A DNA stretch of 64,000 nt from Hirudo medicinalis (lineage: Eukaryota > Annelida > Clitellata > Hirudinida > Hirudinidae), in contig MPNW01000058.1 in NCBI GenBank assembly GCA_011800805.1, positions 113,656 to 177,655 of the forward strand, given 5' to 3'. The notes beneath the pieces are model-generated. The model saw only the letters and a program-made list of their open reading frames with translations. It searched no databases and had not been told where the DNA came from. The translations under genes and the position numbers were made by a program. The stretch's first letter is position 1. Each line of letters opens with the position of its first letter. Positions 43,901-55,026 of the stretch are shown one piece after another.

Positions 43901-46900
43901 TTCAATGATAATTATAAATTAATAAATAAATATTATTTCACCTATAGTGATGTTGTTGTAAGTTATGCGTATGTTCCCGAATCCAAAGATCTCGTAGCGA
44001 TACTTGGGCGATCCGAAGAACATGAGAGTGCACATGAGGTTACCTAGCAACAAGCAGAAGCTCCTGGAAAGTCTCTGAACGCGAGTAAAGTTATCACCTT
44101 CAGGCATGTAGAACACGGATATCCAGTTGTGCCAGTCTTCGAAGACCCTGATTTTGAATGTTTGTAGCCAATGTTTGTAATGTTACACTCATCTTAGATT
44201 GAAATCGTTATTTTTCAAATCACGAAAGCAAAACTAATAAATTTCACGATGATCCATGATGACAGTGTGCAGAGTTGTTCCAAACTAAACATAAAATGAA
44301 TATAAAAAATATAATTATAAATTCTGATAAAAGGACAAAACAAGCATGGAAGCTGTTGTTGCTGGCTGTTAAATGTAACGAGGAAATAATTAAGACATGC
44401 CTGCAAACGTTATAGGCCATGAGGGGTTTGAAACCGTAAAGGTCGTGGTACTTTGCAATGCCTATGGTTTTGTAGCTGATCAGATCACGCGATAACCACG
44501 ACTCGCATATGAAGTGGAACATTTTCATCGATTGCATATCCAAGACCTCTATGTAGCGCAGGTACCTGAGTGGAATGAAGTTGGTGAATGGCTGTAATTA
44601 CTAGATGACTAACAATGCGTTAGAAAAATATAGATTCTATAACTAATACTGAGCTACAATAACATTACTATTGCTATGTTATCCTAGCACAAAGCGACCA
44701 CAATAACAACAATAATAATAATAATTCTAACCAGCAGTCCTCGATGCCGCAAACCCATATGCGTAGGTGAGTAAGATCACCCAAATCAGTGAGCGTCCTT
44801 ATAATGAAATTATTCCTCTGCGTTCGTCTGAGCACACGATATCTTGAGCAAGTCAGCCTATGGGGATCGGATTTCCTTTTCATTCCTATGATGATGATTG
44901 TGACGATGATGATGATGATGGCGGTGATGATGATGGTGATAGTGATGATGATGATGATGATAATTAATGCTATGGCAGTAACAATAGCGGAAATCATATA
45001 CTCGCCAACGAACTGCACAAAAACTTGCGCATGAGTCCCTGCCATCGGCATTTTTCCAGTATACACCATGAGGATGTACATCCTTAAAGCATAAGGGGAG
45101 TTATCGGCCAGGTCGATCGGCCTTGCCTGCACAATGAAAATTCATCGCGATTGTAGTTCATCCAAAACAACCTCAATATATTTCAAGCCGCGGAACATTA
45201 ATACCAAATTATGATAATTATAAAAATGGTATCGACTAAATAATTAGCAACGCTGCATCAGTATCCCAATCCTAGTCATCCATAAAATATTGTGGATTAA
45301 GAATCGGTCAGAACCACAGTAACAAAGTAACAAATAACAAAAAATGTTTGTGAAAACCTGCGAAGATTACAAAATAAAACAATAATACTATACCGATATC
45401 GATAATAACATCGCTAATAATAATAATAATAAATTTATAATTGCCAAATACATAACTATAATAGCACTTATAATACTGGCCCATTAGCTCACCCTATACT
45501 CATCCTTCCTTCCTTTCAGCATGGCCCATATTGCTAGCACGCAGTAGGTAACCCACATGACAATGAAAGTGAAGATCGTGTGATGCTTAGTCTCTGCTGT
45601 GAGGATTCTCTCCATGGAGTTTGTGAAGTTGATGGGCACAGGTCTGGACCTCACGATCCCCGTAAACACAGAAAGATGAGAACATCGACATGTCAAGGAA
45701 ATGTTTTCTAGCATTTTCAGAACGCCTTTGGATTTCACGCCAAGCTTTGTGGAGTCTGCTGCTCCTACCGCCTAAAAAAGGAATTCACTATTTTTTTATT
45801 GGTTTAAATTAGTAAACCAAATTTCATTTAATTCTTCAAACATTTGGTAGAAAAACAAATTTTTTTTTAAATCGATCAAGTCACAAAATGAAAATTAACT
45901 TTAAAGACACAAGTTCCAACCACCCACACTCCTGCGTTGATCTCTAACCCCAACCCCTGTCACTCACCCAGCAATCTTCTCCATCCCATTGACTTTCAAT
46001 TTCATTCCAAAATGCACAGGACACTTCCAAGACCTCCATGCTGACATCGACCTCGACGCCCTCCTCATTTTCTACCGTTAAGGTCATGTTCAAATCTTTT
46101 TTCTGAGCCAGTATAACGTAAGGCAGGGTTAGATCGAAGGAGGTCAGGGGGTCATCGCCAGATTGCAAACTTTAAATGAAATGTTAAAATTACCCTAAAA
46201 TATACTATATATCCAACATTGCATTTATGCATTAAAGAGCCTTTGTAAATTCTAATATATTTATGTATGAAGAACTGAACAAACAATAACTAACAGCTAA
46301 TCATTGATAAGTTTTGGTTCAAGATACACAGAAAACTGTACGTATATATTTAAATTATGTAACAATAATCAGCATTAACTTAGTTGGCATAATCTAAGTC
46401 CTCACGGAACATTCTTGGAAAGTATGTCGTTGCAAATAAGAGAATCATCCACCCTTAAGGAACAAGTTTTGACGTTAAAGGTCGTAATGCCAAGGTAGTT
46501 TTGGTATTTGGCGTCATGAAGAATAAATCTGAATTTCCAAATGTTGTTTTGGAGCTGTTTGATTGGAAGCTGGATGACAACCGATTGGACGGGCGTGATT
46601 GTAAAAGACCAAACAGATGCCTGAGTCCAATTAAGTACCAGAGGGAGACTGAACTGAAAGTTTTAAATCGATATTAAAATTATTATAAATTGAGTCACAG
46701 AACAACTTTAAATTTTGAATTTTCTGACGGACTAAATTATGTAACTTTATTTGAAATAACATTGATAGAATTTTTATTACAAAGAAAGCCCAGTATAACT
46801 CTAAATGCAACGTTTAACATATTAATGCGGCCGTGGTACATTGTGAAAGATGTCTAACTTCTATTGGTAAGCTGATTTCGGGCGCATCATTTTTTACCAT

Positions 46901-47465
46901 TGAAATAGACAGTAGTGGACCCAAAACAAATGTGGGATCATGATAATGATCTTCTCCTTTGAGGGTCGTGACCTAAATGGTTGAATAAACTTAAATTAAC
47001 TTGTCGATTTCCACTTCTGAGACACAAGTACTAGTTTTTGGAATATGAAAAAAAATATTAATGAAAACATCTCAAGATGTGCGATGGTTCTTTCCCCCCT
47101 CTGGGAAAAGAAGAAATGACGTCCCTACATCCAACAAATGATTGTATACCTCTACACTGTACTTGTCTTGTTCATTCTTCCCTTCAACATTACTCCTTAG
47201 GTTCACACTGCATTTATCATTTTTAAGGAATATCTGTATCTCAAATTCTTCATAGGAAAATTTCACTGCAAACATCAAAGAATGGCAATTCGAGGATGTT
47301 TTGGTAAATAATTTCAATTATTACAAATTCGTTACATATTGAACGAAATCACGTTATTAATTGATAAGTCTAGTTGAGTACCTTAACCATAATGGATCTT
47401 AGCAAAGTCTTTCGGCGTTGATACTAACTTGCAACCTATTTTTACATCGGCACCATCGATACAGA
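37995..47465 (-). CDS. Polycystin-1-like protein: GPS, PLAT, 11-TM and channel part
   Basis: Exons, minus strand: 47465-47388, 47265-47150, 46972-46859, 46653-46406, 46169-45968, 45771-45493, 45126-45002, 44857-44732, 44565-44409, 44147-43942, 43415-43294, 43079-42343, 41996-41860, 41718-41538, 41358-41233, 41051-40909, 40623-40438, 40327-40052, 39819-39529, 39372-39185, 38729-38543, 38198-37995; about 1475 residues. In order: juxtamembrane ectodomain; GPS motif (SCAFWN...CRCSHLSVFTG, cleavage expected between L and S); TM1; PLAT domain (YTGKMPMAGTHAQVFVQFVG, DLGDLTHLRIW, ICESWLSRD); TM2 with the family signature FTRVQRLS; TM3; a 245-residue basic loop; TM4-5 with FVKDPATVVFLAF; TM6; an extracellular polycystin domain; TM7-11 with a pore-like segment; basic tail. 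Joins 44409/44147 and 42343/41996 are out of phase, so small exons are missing. It very probably continues upstream. Confidence 0.85.
43182..43866. repeat. AAC/AAT, ATA and AGT/AGC microsatellites in polycystin-like introns
   Basis: AAC/AAT units at 43193-43266, ATAATAATATA units at about 43620-43760, and a separate AGT/AGC triplet array at 43801-43866. All are intronic. Confidence 0.8.
44884..44962. repeat. (GAT)n array in polycystin-like intron
   Basis: GATGATG with GGT and AGT variants between PLAT exons 45126-45002 and 44857-44732, ending about 25 bases before the acceptor of the latter. Confidence 0.75.
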
Positions 47466-47628
47466 CTAAGCAAATCAATAAAAATACAAAACGCAGTAAT
47501 GACATCTAAAAGATAGCAAACACATCCACACTCTACAATGCGGATGTGATCCACTCAAACGCACAGGAAGGCTCTCGATCTCGTTCATTTGAGGGCATAA
47601 AGACTTCTACCAATTTTAGAAATGTTAC

Positions 47629-50600
47629 TTTTTTGGCAATCTCCATCTCGATCCAGACTAATCCAAGATGAATTGGCACAAACGGAATAAGAACAAAACT
47701 GGTGGCACTTTCTAGCTGGATAATAGTTGAAACTTCTGCAATTATGAGTTCCGCACTTGAAAATTAATTGGCTATTGTTACAATCGTTAGTGCCATCAGA
47801 TATATTGAAACAAGCACAAGAGGTAACTGGAACACAAGAAGTCAAGGAACAATAAGTCATTAAGCGATTAGAAAAATTATAAATTACTTGTTAAACCTAA
47901 AAAATAAACAACGAGCTCATAAAATATCGTGTAGTAAAAGTCATCCATAAGCCAAAAGAATACTCAGTTAACGTAATTATTCAAGCAGAAAACAATCATG
48001 GCGATTACCAAGCAATTTTTGTTTTTAAAATTATATAATTAAATTTTTTTTAAACTTATTTATTTGATACAGAATATAATTTATAAAATTATTTCAGTTC
48101 TACAATGTTTTAAATAATATGCTAATATTTCAACTGGTTTTGTCCGATCACAACCACACTCGTGATCAGCTTGTTTACTTGCTTTGGGGGTTGCATCTGC
48201 TTAAGTGAATTGTCAGATAGTATATTGCACCAAAATGTCTGGGAAAGACAAAATTAGTGTGTTTCCATCTCGTATGTTAGTATTTTACAGAATAATGGAA
48301 TTTGTTACAATTGCCTGCACTTTAATCATTTGCTTTACTATGTCATTTTTTTATTACTTCATTTTATGCTTTTTTGAAAATGTAAACGCTTGTAAAATTA
48401 TGTCACAAAATAAATTTGCAGGGCCATGACAAACATGAAGACTAGGTTAAAGGGGGCACAAAAAGGTCACAGCTTGTTGAAAAAGAAATCTGATGCTTTA
48501 ACAATGAGATTTAGACAAATTTTGAAAAAGATCATTGAGGTCAGTTCGATATCCAGTTTTTACTATCAGATGTGACTTTTCCATAAAACTTTTTAAATAA
48601 TGGTTTAGTTACTGAATTACATAGACTAAGATGTTGATGGGTGAAGTGATGAAAGAGGCAGCTTTTTCTCTGGCTGAGGCCAAGTTTGCCATGGGAGATT
48701 TCAATCATTTGGTCATGCAAAATGTCAGCAAAGCAAAAGTTACAGTCAGCTCCAAAAAGGACAATGTTGCAGGTTTTGTGCTTGTTGTTTCATTGTTGTG
48801 CTTACATTGCCTTTTTTAATCCTTATAAAAAAAGTTTGTAATAACTTCTTTTAAGCTCTCTTTGGTTCTAATACATTGAAATAATTATTGCATAAATTAC
48901 ATAAACTTCTGGCAGGTGTCTTGTTGCCAACATTTGAATGTGACCAGGATGGACCTGACTGTAAGGGCATTTGAATTTTGAATTTGATATCAATAAATAC
49001 ATGTAATACAAGCTTACTAGCCACATGAAATGAACATGTTACAAATGATAAACTTATAATCCAAGCTTGCCACTAGGAGATGTTGATTTTTTACTTTCGT
49101 TGGTTTTTTTAAAATTTTATAATTTAAAATAAGAACTTATAATTTGATTTTTTATATGGCAGCCAATGTCCTGCTGGGTCTTGGTCGTGGAGGACAACAG
49201 ACAGAGAGATTGAAGAAGAACTATTCAAAGGCCATTGAGCTGTTGGTTGATCTGGCATCTCTCCAGACGTCCTTCATTGTTCTTGATGAGGCCATCAAGG
49301 TCACGAACAGGAGGGTCAATGCCATTGAGCATGGTCAGTGAGGATAAATTTATGGTCACCATATTGTCAAACTTTTGATGGATTGTCAATGCTCCACTGG
49401 CAATTACACATTAAAAATTACAAATATTACTTTCTTGCCATTTCATGTGATGTACTTTTAGGTTTTTAAAGTATTTTTTCTGATGTGCTGAGACCTGCTT
49501 TAGCATTTATTATTTCATATTCATAACAACAATTACTACTATCATTTCCTTACTTTAAGAGATACTACTTATGGTTGTCTGAGTTATACCTTTAAATCTA
49601 GAAAATTAGTTGGATAATAGAAAATTTAAAAATAACTTTTTGAAGATTTTAAATTTAGTCACTGAATTAAGAAAAATTTGTAATAATAATAATAAAGTAT
49701 ATGCACATGGCCAACATAAGCCAAGATGATGTTTGGAGTGCTGTGTGGTTTTGAACAATTTGAGGTATAAGCCTCATAGGTCCTACTAAAGTAGATGATG
49801 CTGTGAACAAAAGTTATTAAGTGCATCATTTCAATCGTGCAGTCATCATACCTCGCATCGAACGCACACTGGATTACATCACGACCGAGCTGGATGAAAG
49901 GGAAAGAGAAGAATTTTACAGGTGTCGTTCATTTTATTCACTTTGAATTTTTATTTCCAAGTAACCGAGTGTTGCACTTGTGATAATACCGAGTAAGGTA
50001 TTGAATGAACCCAAATTCTGACTTTTTGGATTCGCCACAGCATTAAATTTTTGTTATATGATTTCATTTCTTGGATAAAGAATGAAGAAGATTCAGAGGA
50101 AGAAGGTGCAGGTGAGAGATCAAGAAGAGAAAAAGAAGGCTTCTCAGGCTTCCAGTCAGCAGGAACATGCCCCAAACATTCTCCATGAGGAGGATGAAGA
50201 CCTGCTCTTTGGTGTTTAATAAGTACTTTTAAAATATTTACTTGATCCATTTCAATAATAAGGTCATTGTTCATATGCTTGTCAATTATTAACCATTCCA
50301 AGTTCTCATTTGTCCTTTCTAGTTATGTTTCTTCATTGGATTATGAAAATTCTTATCTCAACCTTTGAAAATTCCTTGAAATTGTGCAGTGCTTTGCATC
50401 ATAAAATGTCCTTTGTAGGATCCCTTATGGAAATTTTGAATGAAGTTATTGGGGCCTTGCATAACTCAATATAAAATCAAACAAGTAGTAATGGTCTGAC
50501 TAGACTTGCATATTTTGGACCTAACACAGCCATGGCCACTTATTTCTCAAGACTTTAATTCACATTAACTTATGAACTTCTTTGCATTAGTTTTCTAGGG

Positions 50601-53600
50601 ACATGATTACATTGTTAGGAAAATTGTCAAAACTTACATAAAACAAGATATTTTATTGCATAAGTGAATCAAATGTTGAAAAATTTTACATCAGCTTGGA
50701 ACAAGACATGATGCTTTATGTCTCGGCATTGATCAGAGACATGACCAATGAGATGAGCCATCTCGTCCAGATTATCACTAAAAAACATTTTAAAGATTTT
50801 ATGTAAAGAAGTTTCTCTGAAAATAAACAATAATAAGTGTTCAACGGTAATTTCATTAAAATTTGCATATGTAGAGAATGTATTGTTTTATCGCACCAAA
50901 GATAAACATGGTTCACTTGACTATGCTCATATGCACATAGAAAGAGCTCCAAAAGTCAAAGCGGTTTATTGTGACCACCTAACTTTTTTAAAATATTCAC
51001 CAAGTTATGAACATACTAACAAAAAAAATCCTTAGGATTTGAAACTCTCCTCGCTTGAATTTCTACTCTCTCATCTCCAGTCAGAACATCCGAGAATTCC
51101 AAGTTTTCATCCTTGATGCATTTCTGCAGGCTGTAATTGAATTTGTAACCGAGAGAACAAGTACAGTAATAATCGGACTCGAGGTTTCTGCAAACTGACT
51201 GAGTCTCGCAGAAATAATTTTTGTGCCAGCATTCGTCATAATCTATAATCATAATAATGGCAATACAATAATTCTGCTGAAATGTAAGTATAGAATCGAT
51301 CATGCTAAGGATCAACATAGTTCAATATACTGCCCTAAAAGATTCTCCAAAAATATCCCTACAAAAAAAATAGTCCGATGATGGAAACCAGCTGCTCAAA
51401 TGCTAAATACAGTTGTTATGAATCTAAAAGTCTGGGCTAATTGGGATCCATCGCTTCCAATTCTCAATGTTCATTTTCGGCCTCAATGAATTAGTACGGC
51501 TTTGTCCAATTTTTTTCCTCAGTGCAACGAATGCTGTTTAATTGACAAAGTGAGGTTGTTCCATGTAATTCAATAATGATTTGCTAGAGAAAATGCAACG
51601 AAACAGATTGACTATGCAAAAGCTCTAGCGAAGTACTTGATCTTTAGAAGTGCATTTTGTCAATTTTTGTTTGATAAGGGCGATGTGTGGCTTCTTAGTT
51701 GCGGATATCCATTCTTTCATTTGCTTTGCGGCCGCAGTGCGTAGCTGTGAATTGGCTTTGAACGTCAAAGTTTCTTTCTTCTTTATCCGATTCGACTTGA
51801 TGTTCATGGCGTTTAGGGATTTGTTAATTTTCTTAAATTCCGTATGCGGTAAGTTCCCTCTCCATTTTTGTCATGGACTTTAGAAATATGCATCAACATC
51901 ATCATCACTCATTTCGGCCATTTAACATCAATTATTCCTCATTAGAGAAATAGGCGTGCGCTATACTTCCAGAACAATGGATTCTTCTAAAAAAAATATT
52001 GCAAATATATTTGGTGATTTTACAGACTTTCGACTTCTTAATCACAGTTTTCTGACTAAAATAGGTTACGAGGTAACTAAAACTTAGCCACCTAAAATCC
52101 CAACCTACGCACATCCTGAAATGACTATCAAACATGAATCCCTTTCTGTAATGGAGACAGGAACAAGTAAGATTGAACTTATTAGCGATTAAGTCTCTGA
52201 AGTTTCTGTTCCTCTTAGCATCATATCTGCAGCCACCCGCTGCGAATCCACAAGGGTAGTCCGGTAACGAATTGCACTCGGATTTGTACCTGGAAAATCA
52301 TTTTCATTTGTACTGAAAATTATTGAAGCAAACTTAAGCAAGTTTATTTAATAAAGAACTAACTAAAAGTGTCAACTTTAAGCAAACAAAAAACCTAGCC
52401 AGAGTTCTGTCTAAATAATAAATAGCTTTTCTAGGGATTACGGAAAATTCATCCATTCGATGTTCCCGCGATGAATTATCCAGACACCCATCCCTAGACA
52501 ACCTAACACCGGCAAGCTACTTGTGATGCAAATTTTTTAACTTCCGATTGCCCCAGAACCACATAATTTAATTTTAGAATAATTAACAAAACTATTTCAG
52601 TAATTTAGATATTGTAAAATCTGATTCCATTTCATATTTGGATGCCCAGGGCGGAATTTACCCGGCGGAGAACCCATCCCTCTAATCATGGCATTAATTT
52701 GCTTACAATAATTCATCAGATACAATAATTATGAATATGTACCTAGAAGTGCCTCTCACATAAGGCCGATTCACAAATTTTCTGTAATCCCTGGATCTTG
52801 TAGATATTCTATTCAATAGCCCACAGCATGGATCTATAAATAGGTCTAATGTAATAAATAGTCATGATAAGGTCTGGATTAATTAAATAATATTCACTAA
52901 TGGAAATTAATATTACTAGGCTATTTTCACAGTTGAATTGCATCACATTTATCTGATCCTAATTGACATTGCTTCCTGATGGAATGATTGAGGTTCCCTA
53001 GTAATCTAATATTATAAATAACTACACTATTATTACCCACATACTAACATTTCTGTTGATCATAATTATTTAATGAACCCACACCACAGGACATATCAAC
53101 GTAGTTGTGGAGATGGTAACTGTTAACAGAAGATGCTCTAGTCATGTTGCATCGAATGATGATGGTGATGACGGTGAAAAGTCTAAAGCTGCGCTACTAC
53201 CACAGCTGGTGTTACACATTTCTGATTGACCCGTAGTAATGCAAGGTATTAACACTAATGTAATGCTCCAGCATAATTATTATTCCTTTACCTCTGGCTA
53301 CTATCGTTGTAATGTAAATATTTGCAACACGCAGTCATTAAATGTACAAATCATTCCAAATTTGTAGGCAGGGGATTTTACTTAAGATATCACTGAAGTT
53401 GATATTTATAATAGTAATTTCGTGACTGATAATCAGTCTAAACGTGTAAAGTTCAACTCATCCTCTAATTGATCTAAAAACGAAAGTCTTGCAGAGGGGA
53501 TAAGATTTAAATAACCTGGACAAAAGTTGTGATAGGCACATTCAAAGACTTGCGAATCAAATCCTCTGTAGTCCTCTGCAAGATCAGGTATCACGTACGG

Positions 53601-55026
53601 TATGTGGCAAGTCCTGTGAAACTTGGCCAGCATTGGTTCGAGGAGCATGGTATACCAGCACATGTAATAAGATGCTGCTGTCTGAATAGTGGAAGGATTT
53701 TTTAGGGCATAATGTTGATTCTTTAGTAAATGCTAATGAATGAACCGTCAATAACTAAATACTATTAATTTATTTATTTAAAAACTATTATTAATAAGCA
53801 ATTATCTGAAAAAGTCTCAGTCTCTCAACAACGTAGTGCAAAGAAAAGAATAGTTCACCTAAGCGCTCAATCATCTCGTGGTCAATCCTAACCACAAACC
53901 TTGTTCTAACCCAAAACCTCACCCTGACCATGAAAAGATCCTTTCTAGTGAAATTCACGCCGATTAATTCATCAACCCGCTTCAGGCATGGAATAAATCC
54001 TCTTCTGCATTCTCCCATCACAACAGTCGGAAGCCTTTCCAAGGGTGGTTCAGGAAATTTTGTCATGAAATACTGCGTTAAAAAATAATCCTTAATATAC
54101 CACAAAGCACATCTTCAAATCTACTTTGAAGCTAATTAAATTGTGATTATCTTAGACAATTTTAATTCTTATGCTACTTGATGTTAATTAGTGATAGGAC
54201 GCTGATCTTGAGAAACCAAGATCTTAATTATTCAGGCTAGTTTAAACGTGAACAACTAATAATTATTAATCTATCAACTATCTATCAACTAATAATTATT
54301 AATAATTAATTATTGGCCCAAGAGTATGGAATACTCTTCCCCCAGAGGTCACTTCCGCTGCGACTGTTGAAGGCTTCAGAAAAAGACTCAAGACGCATTT
54401 GTTCAGTGGCCTTGAAGTCCTTTAGGACTTACGCCACTTTNCCCCCAGAGGTCACTTCCGCTGCGACTGTTGAAGGCTTCAGAAAAAGACTCAAGACGCA
54501 TTTGTTCAGTGGCCTTGAAGTCCTTTAGGACTTACGCCACTTTAAATTTGTCAAACAATAATAATAATCGTTATCGAGTCGTTAATCATCTGACAAAAAA
54601 GCAATAAGGCAAAATTTTCAAAAGTCGAATTAGTTGAAAGATTATTTTGTATACACTTTCTAACAGTTCAATGGTTAAATACAAACAGTTTAATTCATAC
54701 AATTGAATCTACTTGAAAAGTCTTCTGAAAATGACCAACCGGTTCCTGTTGCATGAGTTCTGCCCTCGTCAATCTTTGGTCTCTCTCGAAGAACTTGTGT
54801 TGGATCAAGAACTTTCCAACGCGCTGGACAGCCTTAGATACGTCAACCATGACTATGCTTCCAAAGTTTTCTAATTAATTCATTCAAAGTTTACTATTAA
54901 GGACATTAACAAATGTCACTCAAGCGTTTATCGGAAGACTATACTTTAATTCAGGATCATTTAAAAAACATAATTAAGGTTGAAATTTACCAACTAATTC
55001 TGTACAGGATTTTGAGCGGATAATAG
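47629..55026 (-). CDS. Cys-rich/EGF ectodomain exons, probably 5' part of the polycystin-like gene
   Basis: Phase-consistent exons: 55026-54991, 54870-54740, 54072-53923, 53681-53516, 52833-52743, 52289-52105, 51242-51021, 47826-47629; about 393 residues. Content: a globular start ([20 protein letters not shown]), Cys-rich segments ([37 protein letters not shown]), then an EGF-like module running into [14 protein letters not shown], the calcium-binding EGF pattern, then another Cys-rich block ([14 protein letters not shown]). The last exon can splice in phase (donor GTAACA at 47628) to 47465, joining this to the GPS/PLAT/channel exons, the expected architecture of a polycystin-1-like protein. 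Alternatively the exon reads on to a TGA at 47585 and this is a separate secreted protein ending 80 bp before an ATG at 47505. The signal-peptide exon is not found upstream. Confidence 0.65.
48235..50219 (+). CDS. ATP6V1D: V-type proton ATPase subunit D (V1 central stalk)
   Basis: Subunit D forms the rotating central shaft of the V1 sector that couples ATP hydrolysis to proton pumping. Seven phase-consistent exons: 48235-48275, 48422-48539, 48625-48772, 48916-48960, 49163-49333, 49843-49921, 50081-50219; 246 residues, the usual animal length (247 in human). Family hallmarks appear in order: [123 protein letters not shown] and acidic C-terminal [10 protein letters not shown]. The protein is two long coiled-coil helices. 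The whole gene sits on the opposite strand within the 51020-47827 intron of the polycystin-like gene. No defects are seen. Confidence 0.97.
54313..54543 (+). mobile_element. CR1/L2-like LINE 3' fragment, duplicated around an N
   Basis: About 54313-54423 encodes the C-terminal end typical of CR1/L2-type ORF2: a [17 protein letters not shown] block, then [10 protein letters not shown], then a stop. The following bases and an AATAATAAT tail fit a LINE 3' end. 54339-54440 and 54442-54543 are identical over 102 bases and separated only by the N at 54441, so the doubling is almost certainly an unmerged contig overlap. It lies in an intron of the polycystin-like ectodomain. Confidence 0.75.
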
